Part shown: in pieces, positions 36,234 through 45,455 of the stretch
Layout of the letters: the number at the start of each line of letters is the position of its first letter
How positions within the stretch are numbered: position 1 is the stretch's first letter
NCBI RefSeq assembly: GCF_002868715.1
Contig: NZ_PKLZ01000014.1
Location: 50,997-114,996, forward strand
Direction of reading: 5' to 3'
DNA: 64,000 nucleotides
Source of the DNA: Kineobactrum sediminis
GTDB lineage: Bacteria; Pseudomonadota; Gammaproteobacteria; Pseudomonadales; Halieaceae
The notes under the pieces: generated by a model
The model's database searches: none
Told to the model about the DNA's origin: nothing
What the model saw: only the letters and a program-made list of their open reading frames with translations
Made by a program: the position numbers and the translations under genes

Positions 36234-37919
36234 TCAGGAGCGGTCCCCAAGCAGCGGCGCCAGGATCTCCACCAACGGCTGCAGCTGCTCTTCATAATTG
36301 CGCCACCGTTGTACGGACCCCTTATAAATGGGCTGGCGCACCTGCCAGCGGCTCGGCGTCCGGACCGCGCGCCGGCTTTCGTGGAATGACAGGCACGCGT
36401 CTTCCCATTCCAGCCCACAATGGTCCAACAGGGCACGAATGCTCTGCTCTGTGTTCCCGATCAGATCTTCATAGTGCAAGTCAAAGATTTCCACTGGCAG
36501 CACCTTGTGCCAGTGCCGCATCAGCCGGTCGTAGTCGCGGTAATAGTTACCCAGCGTATCGAGTCGGTTGGCGAAACGGATCTGGTCGGCGAAACTGGTG
36601 AAGTAGCAGGACAGGCAGTTATCCAGCGGATGTCGGCGGCAGTGAATGATCCGCGCGTTGGGAAACAACAGGGCAATAACGCCCAGATGCATGAAGTTGA
36701 AGGGCAGCTTGTCAGTCACCCGCTCGGCAGTAATCGAGACCTTGTCCAGATCCTCGAGATACCGTTGTGCCATGCTGTTCAGGCCGTTTTTGTCCACTGC
36801 CCGCAGGCCGCGGGGATAGGGTTCCCCCGTCGAGGACAGCTGCTGTATCTGATAGCTCACCTTCAGCAACGATGACAGCTCCCCACCGGCGGCCACGCGC
36901 GAATGACTACCCAGGATCTGCTCGGTCAGCGTGGTCCCGGAGCGGGGCATGCCGACAATGAATAAAGGGCGCTCAGAACTCACATCCGCTACCGCTGCCG
37001 AGCGGAAGAAATCCGCATCCAGTACCTCGATGAGGCTGTCGATGGCACGGGTGTAACCGGCGCTGTCGAAAGGTTCGCGTCGCGCCTGGACGTCGTAGCC
37101 CAATTGCAGACGGCGGAAGGCCTCATCAAACTGCCGCTGGCGGTCATGCAGGTAACCCAGCGCCACATTCAAGCGTATGCGCCCGTCCTCTGGCGTGCGG
37201 GGGTCATCGGCGAGCGCGCGGGCCCGATCAATCTGCTCCGGCTCGGGCTCTCCTTCGCGCAGCTGCAACAGTCGCGCCAGCGCCAACGGGCTGTCGGGGT
37301 CGCGACGCAGCACGGAGAGATACTGCATCTTCGCCTGCTTGAACTTGCCCGCGGACTCATAGGCATCGCCCAGCCCGAGACGCACCCGGCGGTCCTCCGG
37401 CGCGTGCTGCAGGGTGCGCTGATAGGTACTGATAGCGGCATCGACATCCCCCACCTTTTGTTGCACGTCGGCCAGCGCCTGCAACACGGTGGCCGAGTCC
37501 GGCTTGAGCGCCAGCAAACGCTCAAGCAACGGTCGGGCTTCGCCGAAGCGGCTCATCCTGCGCAACGCCTGGGACATATTGTTCAGTGCATCGGGGTGGT
37601 CCGGCGACAGCGCCAGCGCCCGTGAGAAAGGCTCCAGCGCCGCCTCCGGCTGGTCCGCCCGGACCCGGACCATACCGAGGTCGCTCCAGGTATTGGCATT
37701 GCCCGGCTCCAGCTGCGCCGAGCGTGCCAGCAGACGTTCGGCCTCGGCGAGCTGGCCCTGCTGGAACTGCGCCAGGCCAAGGTAGTGCATGGCCTGGTGA
37801 TCGTCCGGGTTGGCTGCCAGTACGCCGGCATAGATCTCAGCGGCCGCCTTCAGTTGCCCCCGACGGTGCAGCGCCATGCCTTCGCGGATTTTCGGATTGG
37901 AAGGCAACATCGGAGGCAA
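36234..37919 (-). CDS. TPR-containing sulfotransferase (second copy)
   Basis: 561 residues, facing the first copy with 15 bases between the stops. The N-terminal ~250 residues have six or more TPR units (HYLGLAQFQQGQLAEAERLL and successors). The PAPS loop is GMPRSGTT near residue 323 and the 3' site HCRRHPLDNCLSCYF near 420. DKLPFNFMHLG is the counterpart of KMPANF. The C-terminal half is clearly related to the first copy (QVRQP motif in both), but the TPR region is longer, so a different partner or acceptor is likely. Confidence 0.9.
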   Translation of the reverse strand: MPPMLPSNPKIREGMALHRRGQLKAAAEIYAGVLAANPDDHQAMHYLGLAQFQQGQLAEAERLLARSAQLEPGNANTWSDLGMVRVRADQPEAALEPFSRALALSPDHPDALNNMSQALRRMSRFGEARPLLERLLALKPDSATVLQALADVQQKVGDVDAAISTYQRTLQHAPEDRRVRLGLGDAYESAGKFKQAKMQYLSVLRRDPDSPLALARLLQLREGEPEPEQIDRARALADDPRTPEDGRIRLNVALGYLHDRQRQFDEAFRRLQLGYDVQARREPFDSAGYTRAIDSLIEVLDADFFRSAAVADVSSERPLFIVGMPRSGTTLTEQILGSHSRVAAGGELSSLLKVSYQIQQLSSTGEPYPRGLRAVDKNGLNSMAQRYLEDLDKVSITAERVTDKLPFNFMHLGVIALLFPNARIIHCRRHPLDNCLSCYFTSFADQIRFANRLDTLGNYYRDYDRLMRHWHKVLPVEIFDLHYEDLIGNTEQSIRALLDHCGLEWEDACLSFHESRRAVRTPSRWQVRQPIYKGSVQRWRNYEEQLQPLVEILAPLLGDRS

Positions 37920-38081
37920 TCCTGCGGTCAGTGAAGGGCGCGGCAGTATAAGTCATGGGCTTATGGGCAGCAACTTGAAGGAGCCCAGCCGCAAGCGGCC
38001 CGCCTTTTCGCCGGTCCGGTCACCACTGTGTTACCCTTCCCCCCCTTCCCTTTTTTATCGCAAACTGATCAGGAGAACGCT

Positions 38082-39617
38082 GTGATCACAGGCAAATTAC
38101 GTCAGGGGCTGCCGGCCCTCATTACCGCACTCGTTGCATCACTGCCGTTGTCGCAGGTGGCCCACGCCAGCTACGGCATTTATGTGGGTAGCGGCCTGAC
38201 CGAGGACGGCAGCGTATTGCTGGGCGGTACCGGCGAGGAGCCCTCCAGCCACTGGTTGGAAATAGTACCGCGAGCGAATCATCCCGCCGGAGCGATGATT
38301 ACCGTTGGTGCAACTCCCGAAGCCCGACTGCCGGCACGCCTGTCGGAAGTACCCCAGGCTAGGGAGACCTTCCGTTATATCACCATGAATTACAGCAGCT
38401 ATGCAGGCTTCCCCGCGCCGATCACCAACGGCGGCCTCAATGAGCACCAGGTTGCCATCCGCGACATCTGGTCACCCTCGCGCCCCGAACTCATCGAAAT
38501 GACACCCGCCGACCAGACCGGGCCCAATTACAGCGACCTGGCACGTATGGCGCTGGAGCGTGCCAGCACGGCGCGCGAAGCGGTGGAGATTATCGGCGCA
38601 CTGATCGACGAGTATGGTTACACCACCTACGGGGGGAACTCACACCTTATCGCCGACCCGCAGGAAGGTTGGGTAGTACTCCAGTTTGCCGGCGGTCAGG
38701 GACTCTGGGTGGCGGAACGGCTGGGCCCGGATGATGTCCGTGCCAGTTATCCCGGGTATATCGAAGAGGTGCCCGCCGATTATCAGTCCAACCCCGACTT
38801 CATGGGCTCCGACAACCTGTTTTCGTTCGCCCGGCAGCAGGGCTGGCACGACCCGGCATCGGGCTCGCTGAACGTGGATGAGGTCTACGGCCTCGGCGGC
38901 ATCATGCGCACTCCCGGCACCAAATATGTGTCACCGGCCGAACTGGAGGCGGAGTTGCGGGACATGGTACCGGTCAGCGTCGAAGATGTGATGAAGATGG
39001 TGCGCGATCCGCGCATTGCCGATGATCATGCCGGTTATGGCCAGGTCGCGCACCTGCGCCAGGAACTGGCCAATCCGTCACTGGCGCTGGTCTGGGTGGC
39101 ACCGACCGGCTCCGTGACCGCACCCTTCGTGCCGTGGTGGGTCGGTGTCGACAGCGTACCGCCCGAGTACGGCCTGCACCGCTACCTGACCGACAATGCA
39201 GCGCCCACGTTCATCAATCCGGACTTCCAGCTGCAGGAAGCCACCGAGTTTGCCGGGCGCCTGTTCAAGCGCCTGATGTATTACACCTGCGCTTTCCCGG
39301 AAGAGCAGCTCGAGCGGGTGCAGTCCACCTTGACTGCCTTCGAAGCGACGATGCTGGAGGAACTGCCACGCATCGAACGGATCGCGGCGCTTGCCTATGC
39401 GGACAGCAGCGAGCTGGGCAGCGATGTGCTGACCCGATTCAGCCACGCGCGGGCAGGAGATGCCCTGGAACTGGGACGAGGCCTGCTGGCCGGGATTGAG
39501 GCAGAAGTCAAAACGCGCCACGGCATTCCGCAACCACCCAGTGACGCCGACATCAATGCCGGCGGTAAGGCGGTGACCTGCCTGGTGGGAGCGGATCCGG
39601 ACCAGCCCCGGGATTAG
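38082..39617 (+). CDS. Exported C69-family (Ntn-hydrolase) dipeptidase homologue with Ser nucleophile, copy 1
   Basis: 511 residues from a GTG at 38082 with AGGAG nine bases upstream. Signal peptide to residue 29 with an AHA cleavage site; the mature protein would start SYGIYVGSGLTEDGSVLLG. In peptidase family C69 the residue at this point is normally Cys and acts as the N-terminal nucleophile; here it is Ser. Other family blocks are present: GLNEHQVAIRDIWSPSR, GPNYSDLARMALERASTARE, GGNSHLIADPQEGWVV. It most likely cleaves small peptides or amides in the periplasm. A 18-bp hairpin follows, shared with copy 2, which converges on it. Confidence 0.87.
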   Translation: MITGKLRQGLPALITALVASLPLSQVAHASYGIYVGSGLTEDGSVLLGGTGEEPSSHWLEIVPRANHPAGAMITVGATPEARLPARLSEVPQARETFRYITMNYSSYAGFPAPITNGGLNEHQVAIRDIWSPSRPELIEMTPADQTGPNYSDLARMALERASTAREAVEIIGALIDEYGYTTYGGNSHLIADPQEGWVVLQFAGGQGLWVAERLGPDDVRASYPGYIEEVPADYQSNPDFMGSDNLFSFARQQGWHDPASGSLNVDEVYGLGGIMRTPGTKYVSPAELEAELRDMVPVSVEDVMKMVRDPRIADDHAGYGQVAHLRQELANPSLALVWVAPTGSVTAPFVPWWVGVDSVPPEYGLHRYLTDNAAPTFINPDFQLQEATEFAGRLFKRLMYYTCAFPEEQLERVQSTLTAFEATMLEELPRIERIAALAYADSSELGSDVLTRFSHARAGDALELGRGLLAGIEAEVKTRHGIPQPPSDADINAGGKAVTCLVGADPDQPRD

Positions 39618-39625
39618 AGGAGTTT

Positions 39626-39670
39626 GTCGGGCTTGAGGCTTTTCTATTCTGGAAAAGCCTCAAGCCCGAC
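39626..39670. terminator. Perfect 18-bp stem-loop between two convergent C69 genes
   Basis: Left arm 39626-39643 (GTCGGGCTTGAGGCTTTT), nine-base loop, right arm 39653-39670 fully complementary. It sits between two stop codons that face each other. The inner stem ends in T4/A4, but no T run follows on either side, so it is a bidirectional terminator of non-standard form or an RNA-end protecting structure. Confidence 0.65.
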
Positions 39671-39676
39671 CGGTTA

Positions 39677-41197
39677 CTAGCGGCAGAATACGTTGGCGCC
39701 GCTGCGGGTGCTGATGGTACGCCAGTCTTTTGGCTCCCGATAACCCTCCAGCAAACGATGGCGAGCCTCAATACTGCCCAACAGGGCCTCGCCGAGTTCC
39801 AGCGCTTCTTCGGAGCGCTCGTTGCTGTAGTCGTTGAAGACCCCAGTGGCCATAGCCGGATGGCCGGCATTGATCAGGGCCAGCGCACGCGCCTCTATGT
39901 TCCCACTGTCGGCAATACTGGCATTCTCGAAAGCCGTCAATGCCTCGGTCACCTCGGGCAGAAAGCGCTCCGGGGCATCGCAGGTGTAATACATCAGGCG
40001 CTTGAACAGGCGGCCGGCAAACTGTGACGCTTCCTGAATGGAGAAATCCGGTGTTACGAAACGGGTCGCTTCACCCTTGGTCAGATAGCGGTGCTTGCCG
40101 AATTCCGGCAACACCTCGGTACCCCCCATCCAGTAGGGCACGAAGGGGGCGGTCACCGAACCGGTCGGCGCCACCCACAGTACCCGCAGGTCGGGATGGG
40201 CCAGGTCCTGGCGCAGTTGCGCGACCTGGCCGTAACCGGCTGGATCACCGGCAATCAACGGGTCACGCACATAATCCATCATGTCACGCAGGGTGACACC
40301 GCCCTGCCCCGCTTTCTGCTGCGCCCGCGCCTCAATGATACGCACACCCTCGGAGCGCCCTTCACCGTTGCCGTAGATCTCGTTGACGTTGAAGGGTTCA
40401 CCTGAATCCGGATCATACCAGCCCTGCTCAACCGCAAAGGAAATGAAGTTGTCCGACCCCATGTAGTCATCGCTTTTCTGGAAATCCACCGGAATCTCGC
40501 CCAGGTAACCCGGGTAGGACATCCGTATGTCATCCGGCCCGAGGCGCTCGGCAATCCACAGCCCCTGGCCGCCGGCAAAGTTGATGACCAGCCAGCCTTC
40601 ATCCTTGTCGGCAAACAGATGGGAATTGCCGCCGTAGGTCGAGTAGCCATACTCGTCCATCAGGGCGCCGATAATCTCCACCGCCTCGCGCGCGGTACGG
40701 GCCCGCTCCATGACGATACGCGACAGGTCGCTGTAGTTCGGGCCGGTCTGGGGCTCGGGTGTCATGGCGGCGAGGCTGGCCCGGGAAGGCGACCAGATGT
40801 CACGCGCCGCAACGCCGTGCTCGTTAAGCCCGCCATTGGTCAAGGGTGGAGGAAAGCCCTCGTAATCGGAGTATTCCATGGTGATGAATTTGGCCGTCTG
40901 ATCGACCTGGGGAATTTCGCTGAGCTCACCGGGATAGGTCGCCCGATCATCGACGCCCACGATTATGGTAGCGCCCTGCTCGTGATCCCTGCGGGGCACG
41001 ATCTCCAGCCAGTGACTGGACACCTCCTCGCCGGTGCCACCAAGCAGCACGCTGCCATCGGCTGTCAGGTTCTTGCCAACGTAGATGCCATAGCTCGCTA
41101 CCGCGTTTGTTGCCGGCAGCAGGGCCGCGAGGGCAAAGAGCCCCAGCATTGCGCCCCTGGTGCCCTTGATACCACTCGTGCCCTTCATGTTGCCCAT
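39677..41197 (-). CDS. Exported C69-family (Ntn-hydrolase) dipeptidase homologue with Ser nucleophile, copy 2
   Basis: 506 residues from the ATG at 41197 (an ATG nine bases on is also possible). Signal peptide to residue 34 with an AVA cleavage site; mature start SYGIYVGKNLTADGSVLLG, again with Ser where C69 enzymes have the Cys nucleophile. It parallels copy 1 over its whole length: NEHGVAARDIWSPSR, GPNYSDLSRIVMERARTARE, YGGNSHLFADKDEGW, RLFKRLMYYTC. It starts 11 bases after the TonB-dependent receptor stop on the same strand, so the two should be co-transcribed, suggesting that the receptor imports the peptide it cleaves. Confidence 0.87.
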   Translation of the reverse strand: MGNMKGTSGIKGTRGAMLGLFALAALLPATNAVASYGIYVGKNLTADGSVLLGGTGEEVSSHWLEIVPRRDHEQGATIIVGVDDRATYPGELSEIPQVDQTAKFITMEYSDYEGFPPPLTNGGLNEHGVAARDIWSPSRASLAAMTPEPQTGPNYSDLSRIVMERARTAREAVEIIGALMDEYGYSTYGGNSHLFADKDEGWLVINFAGGQGLWIAERLGPDDIRMSYPGYLGEIPVDFQKSDDYMGSDNFISFAVEQGWYDPDSGEPFNVNEIYGNGEGRSEGVRIIEARAQQKAGQGGVTLRDMMDYVRDPLIAGDPAGYGQVAQLRQDLAHPDLRVLWVAPTGSVTAPFVPYWMGGTEVLPEFGKHRYLTKGEATRFVTPDFSIQEASQFAGRLFKRLMYYTCDAPERFLPEVTEALTAFENASIADSGNIEARALALINAGHPAMATGVFNDYSNERSEEALELGEALLGSIEARHRLLEGYREPKDWRTISTRSGANVFCR

Positions 41198-41207
41198 CCT
41201 TTTCCTG

Positions 41208-43523
41208 TTATAGCTTGTAGCGCAGGCCCAGTGACATCCTCTGCTGGTCAATAAACATGATGCCGTAGCCGGGGTTGCCCTGCTTGGCCACCAGAATGTC
41301 TTCATCGAAGATATTCTTCCAGTTAAAGTTCAGCTCGAAGTTCTGCAGCGGGCCGCTACGAGGGGCATAGGACGCATGCAGGTCGACGCGCTCATGCGCA
41401 CCGGCTTCAGGCTGCTCGCCAAAGCGATCCACATTGCTTGTACCCTCGACGAAGCCGTAATCACCGCTGATTTTAAGCGTACCGCCGATGCGCAGCCCGA
41501 CCAGCGGCCCTTCCAGGAACTCGTAGGTGGTAGTTATCGCGCCGGAGTTTTTCGGTGTGGTGCGCGGTGCAGTACTGCGGGTATTGTTCGGGTTCAGGAT
41601 CTCGGCGTCCATATAGGCGTAGTTGGCCATGACGTTCCAGCCCGGCAGGATTTCGCCGACCAGTTCGAGTTCGAGCCCGGTGGCTTCCTGGGTACCTTCC
41701 AGCACGGTGCTGCCGAAACCGCCGAACGAGCCCAGAAAGGAGCTGGACACTTCGATATTGGTGATCTCGTAGTCGAACAGCGCGATCGAGGTACCGACCG
41801 AACCACCCAGCATCTCGGTCTTGAAGCCGATTTCGTGCTGCTCCATTTCCTGGGGTGCACTCACGGTATCACCCTCTTCATTGGTGAATACCTGCGGCTC
41901 GAAACCTTCGCTGTAATTGTAGTAAACCCGGCCATCGTCAATGATGCCCCAGGAGTCGATCACATCATACGTGGTACCGACCCGGAAAACCGTTTCACTA
42001 TACTCCACCTTGTCTTCGGTCGGCGGCGTGACATCTTCACCCTGGTTGCGTGGGATGGTCGTGGTCGACTCGCTGTCGTGATACAGAATACCGCCCAGTA
42101 CCTGCAGGCGGTCGGTGACGTTGACCAGGGTCTGCAGGCTCAACTTCAGGTCCGTCACGTCTTCGAGCAGGATCTGCCGAACACCGAAGAATTCCTCACG
42201 ATCACCCGCTACGGGCAGGAAAGGTGAGCCATCCGTGAAACGCGGCTGCTCGCCGTCGTAGTTTTCATCCGAATACCAGTCCATGCTGGCATAGCCCTGA
42301 AAGGCCGAATTCAGCAGCTGGAAACGACTGGGCTCCTGGTCATCACGGTATTCCAGTGCGGCAAAGAACTGATGGTCCCGGCCGAACAGCTCGTAATCAC
42401 CGCCCAGCGACTGGTTAAAGGTGAGGTCCTCGCCTTCGCGCTCCACATCGTAGGAATAGATGTAGATCTCGTCATCCCCCAATGCATAGGCGCCAAAAGG
42501 GCCGAACGGATAGAAGTAGGCCAGGTCTTCATCATAGCTGTGTCGTGCCAGTTTTGACTGTGCGCGCCAGCCGTTATCAAAGGTGTGATCAAGCTCGAGC
42601 AGAGTGAAATTGATATTGGCTGTTTCGTTGGATTGGTCCGGGTGGGAGAAATACCACGTCTCCGGATCGGCATCGGGCAGCGCCAGATTGCCTTCCGGCG
42701 TCTGCACCAGGGCGCCGCCATCCCATGGATCTATGTTACGGCCCTGCTGGTAATGGGTCAGGCTCACACGCGTGCTCGGTGAAATATCCCAGCTTACCGC
42801 GCCCAGCCACATGTCCTCGTAATTCGGGAAATCCTCGCCCCTGATGTCCAGCGGCAGGCCATACTCATGATACTGCGCGACCAGGCGTCCCTGTACCGTG
42901 CCGTCCTCGTTCAGCGGGCCACTGATGTCGGCGTTGATCTTTCTTTCGTCATAACTACCCACCTCGGCGCCGACCGATAAGCGGAAATCATAGGTGGGAG
43001 CCTTCAATATGGAGTTGATCTCGCCACCAAAAGAGCCGGTAACACCGTAAATTGCCGTGGCTGGACCGCGCACGATTTCGGTACGCTCCAGGGCAAAACC
43101 CCGGATCGAGGTAACGGGATTATCCAGGCGAATGCTGTTGACCCGGCGTGACAGGCTGAAAATACCGCGCATGACGATCTGAGAGAAACCAAACCCCGAC
43201 CCCGACCGCTGCACGTTCGGCACCAGGTCCGTGGCCTCATAGGCCGAGTTGGCGCCGATGGTCTGGAGCATATCCCCTGTCAGCACCGTCACCGCCTGTG
43301 GCGTTTCCACCAGCGACAGATTCAGGCCGGTCGCCGTATTCTGTTCTTCCGGACGGAACTGGCGGGCGACGCCGCGAACAACCACTTCCTCCAGTCGATT
43401 GGCTTGCTGGTCGGTCTGACCAGTCTCGGTCTGTGCCTGGACAGCGCCCGCTGAAACGAGTGCCGTGGTTGCCAGAAGTGTCTGCAGATACCGCGATTGT
43501 GAAGCTGAGGCGGATTTGCTCAT
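41208..43523 (-). CDS. TonB-dependent outer-membrane receptor
   Basis: 771 residues. Signal peptide (TLLATTALVSAGAVQAQ), TonB box region (EEVVVRGVARQ), plug domain (SLVETPQAVTVLTGDMLQTI, RGIFSLSRRV, RGPATAIYGVTGSFGGEINS) and a beta-barrel ending in an aromatic/hydrophobic strand (MSLGLRYKL). The plug resembles FhuE/FpvA-type ferric siderophore receptors, but no Fur box is evident in its upstream region. It heads a two-gene unit with a C69-family peptidase, so a peptide or peptidic chelator is a plausible ligand. Confidence 0.93.
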   Translation of the reverse strand: MSKSASASQSRYLQTLLATTALVSAGAVQAQTETGQTDQQANRLEEVVVRGVARQFRPEEQNTATGLNLSLVETPQAVTVLTGDMLQTIGANSAYEATDLVPNVQRSGSGFGFSQIVMRGIFSLSRRVNSIRLDNPVTSIRGFALERTEIVRGPATAIYGVTGSFGGEINSILKAPTYDFRLSVGAEVGSYDERKINADISGPLNEDGTVQGRLVAQYHEYGLPLDIRGEDFPNYEDMWLGAVSWDISPSTRVSLTHYQQGRNIDPWDGGALVQTPEGNLALPDADPETWYFSHPDQSNETANINFTLLELDHTFDNGWRAQSKLARHSYDEDLAYFYPFGPFGAYALGDDEIYIYSYDVEREGEDLTFNQSLGGDYELFGRDHQFFAALEYRDDQEPSRFQLLNSAFQGYASMDWYSDENYDGEQPRFTDGSPFLPVAGDREEFFGVRQILLEDVTDLKLSLQTLVNVTDRLQVLGGILYHDSESTTTIPRNQGEDVTPPTEDKVEYSETVFRVGTTYDVIDSWGIIDDGRVYYNYSEGFEPQVFTNEEGDTVSAPQEMEQHEIGFKTEMLGGSVGTSIALFDYEITNIEVSSSFLGSFGGFGSTVLEGTQEATGLELELVGEILPGWNVMANYAYMDAEILNPNNTRSTAPRTTPKNSGAITTTYEFLEGPLVGLRIGGTLKISGDYGFVEGTSNVDRFGEQPEAGAHERVDLHASYAPRSGPLQNFELNFNWKNIFDEDILVAKQGNPGYGIMFIDQQRMSLGLRYKL

Positions 43524-43720
43524 TGGTGGATTTCCCCTTTTTTCATGTTTACCGAAAACGGACGCACAGCGGCTCTTGCCTGGTTACAGGCAGCCGGGTA
43601 TGCGAGTTGGTTGATTGTTTGACCATAGTACAGAAAAACGGCCGCAAGCTCAAACCGCTGACCGCAGCGCGACAGAGTGAGGCAGGTATCGGCATGTTTC
43701 AACATTGGCTGAGCACTCGA

Positions 43721-43932
43721 TCAAAAGCGTTGGTCGAATGCTTCGGTGATGACCGCCTGACCCGGTTCGATCGGCGCCAGCGGGCGGCAGGCTTCGGCCA
43801 GCTGGGGCCGGCGGCGCGATGAATCGCACCGGCCACGCCACCGCCGGGCATCAACTCCGCATTGGCGGCGTTGACCACGGCATCCAGATCAGGCTGCCGG
43901 GTGATATCCCCAATAATGAGTTCAATCGCCAT
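43721..43932 (-). pseudogene. Macro-domain (ADP-ribose hydrolase) gene remnant, frameshifted and truncated
   Basis: The reading frame starts [20 protein letters not shown] and continues with [23 protein letters not shown], the typical start of a macro domain (NAAN and GGGVAGAI bind ADP-ribose). After GP the homologous sequence continues in another frame: [20 protein letters not shown], then a stop at 43721-43723. The rest of the ~170-residue domain is missing. It is therefore broken by a frameshift and a 3' deletion. Confidence 0.8.
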
Positions 43933-44076
43933 TTCCGATTCCTCATCGGTTTGACTCTACAAATATTATAGCTACCCTTCAGAAAGTTGAGATGCTGACC
44001 GCCAGCCAGGTCGGCCAACCCCGCCGCTTATGATAAGATGCCCTACTCCCAGTGAGCACCTTCAGAGTGATGAACA

Positions 44077-44373
44077 ATGTACGTTTTTTCAGTAAATGCT
44101 ACCGCCAGGATTCCACGGGCAGCCGTGCCCGAGGGAAAAATCATGCCGTTCATGGTGTACATCAACTTTGCCGACCTGTTTGGTGCCGAACAGTTGTGCA
44201 AGATCTATTTGATGCAGGCAGGTTTTACAGAAGTGCACATTGAAAAACGTAAATTGTTTTCGCAGCAAATGCTGGAGGATGAGCAACTTCTGTTAACGGA
44301 TCCGGCCCTCAAAGAAGCGCTTGAGTCGGGTTACATGATCCGTATGTTCGACGAAGAAGATGAGCTTCACTAG
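44077..44373 (+). CDS. Small hypothetical protein
   Basis: 98 residues from the ATG at 44077; a start at 44143 (MPFMVYINFADLF) has a better GAGGG ribosome site and gives 76 residues. Charged, with an acidic C terminus (RMFDEEDELH) and a mixed alpha/beta look. There is no signal or membrane segment and I recognise no family. It converges with the efflux operon, 11 bases apart. Confidence 0.55.
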   Translation: MYVFSVNATARIPRAAVPEGKIMPFMVYINFADLFGAEQLCKIYLMQAGFTEVHIEKRKLFSQQMLEDEQLLLTDPALKEALESGYMIRMFDEEDELH

Positions 44374-44384
44374 TTCATAATTTC

Positions 44385-45455
44385 TCAGACATCTCTCCTG
44401 TCCACCTCACTTTCAGTAACCTTTTCGCCATCCTCAAGACGATCACCACCGCGCACCACAATACGCTCTCCCTCCTCCAGCTCACCACTGACAGTAACCA
44501 GGTGCGCCTGACCCGCGCCGACCGTTACATTTACGCGTTCGGCAATCCCCTGGGCACTGATGCGATAGATATAACTGCCATCACGACGTATAACGACGGC
44601 GTCTCGTGGCACTGCCAGAGTCGGGCGACTGGCTTCGAGTGGAATCTCCACCTTGACCAGCTGCCCGGGCATAACGGGCTTGCTGCCGCTGCCGACCAAA
44701 TCGATATGCAGTTCGAAAGTCTGGGAGATGGGGTCACCTGTCGCGATGAGGGTACGCACCAGACCAGGCTGTAAATCCTCACCCACAGCAATATCGAGAC
44801 GGTCACCGATCGCGAGGCGGGCCTGGTAGCTAATGGGCACTGCCACCCGCACCTCCAGCCGCTCCAGACCGACAAAGCGACCGATGACATCGCCGGGCAC
44901 AACATATTCGCCGCCTTGCTTGTAGCGCTCGACCAGTACACCGTTGAAGCGGGCGCGAACCTCTGAGCGCGCAATCTCGTCGTCCAGCTGCCTGATGCGC
45001 GCTTCCAGAATCGCCATGTCCTTGCGCGAAATATCGCGCCGCGACATAGCTTCATCAAGCAAAATTACTGACAGATTCCTGGCCTTGCTCAATGCAAGAT
45101 AGCGCTCCACTACTTTGGTCTGGTGAACCTCATTGACGGCCTCGCGCGCGAGCAGGCCCTGCAGTTCTTCACGCCGCAACTGCAGGGGTGTCTTGTCGAG
45201 TCGCGCAATCGCGTGGTTCCTGGTCACTTTCGTACCGGGCTCGGCAACCCAGTCGAGCTCCCCAGCTACCGCGGCGGTAACGGCAATGTCATTGCGGCTG
45301 AATACACTACCATTGAGTGGCAGGCGCGCACCCATCGCTATACGCTCAACCCTGGCGGTCTCAACCACTGCTCCGGTATCGGCCAGGGTTATCAGGGCCG
45401 GGAATAACAGCAACAGCAAGACCGTATTTACACCATTCATATTTATCCGCATCAT
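44385..45455 (-). CDS. RND efflux periplasmic adaptor (membrane fusion protein)
   Basis: 356 residues. Signal sequence (NTVLLLLLFPALITLA), a lipoyl/biotinyl-like domain (AAVAGELDWVAEPGTKVTR), a coiled-coil hairpin (residues ~95-150), a beta-barrel domain (LERLEVRVAVPISYQARLAI) and a membrane-proximal domain (LAVPRDAVVIRRDGSYIYRI). It should join the inner-membrane pump to an outer-membrane channel that is not in this window. Its start and the permease share ATGA order: adaptor first, permease next is reversed here on the minus strand, the adaptor gene being downstream in transcript position 1 of the pair. Confidence 0.9.
   Translation of the reverse strand: MMRINMNGVNTVLLLLLFPALITLADTGAVVETARVERIAMGARLPLNGSVFSRNDIAVTAAVAGELDWVAEPGTKVTRNHAIARLDKTPLQLRREELQGLLAREAVNEVHQTKVVERYLALSKARNLSVILLDEAMSRRDISRKDMAILEARIRQLDDEIARSEVRARFNGVLVERYKQGGEYVVPGDVIGRFVGLERLEVRVAVPISYQARLAIGDRLDIAVGEDLQPGLVRTLIATGDPISQTFELHIDLVGSGSKPVMPGQLVKVEIPLEASRPTLAVPRDAVVIRRDGSYIYRISAQGIAERVNVTVGAGQAHLVTVSGELEEGERIVVRGGDRLEDGEKVTESEVDRRDV

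Noticed and set aside
43524..43720. Possible Fur box upstream of the TonB-dependent receptor
   Set aside because: I looked for a GATAATGATAATCATTATC-like site and saw none, so iron control is not supported.
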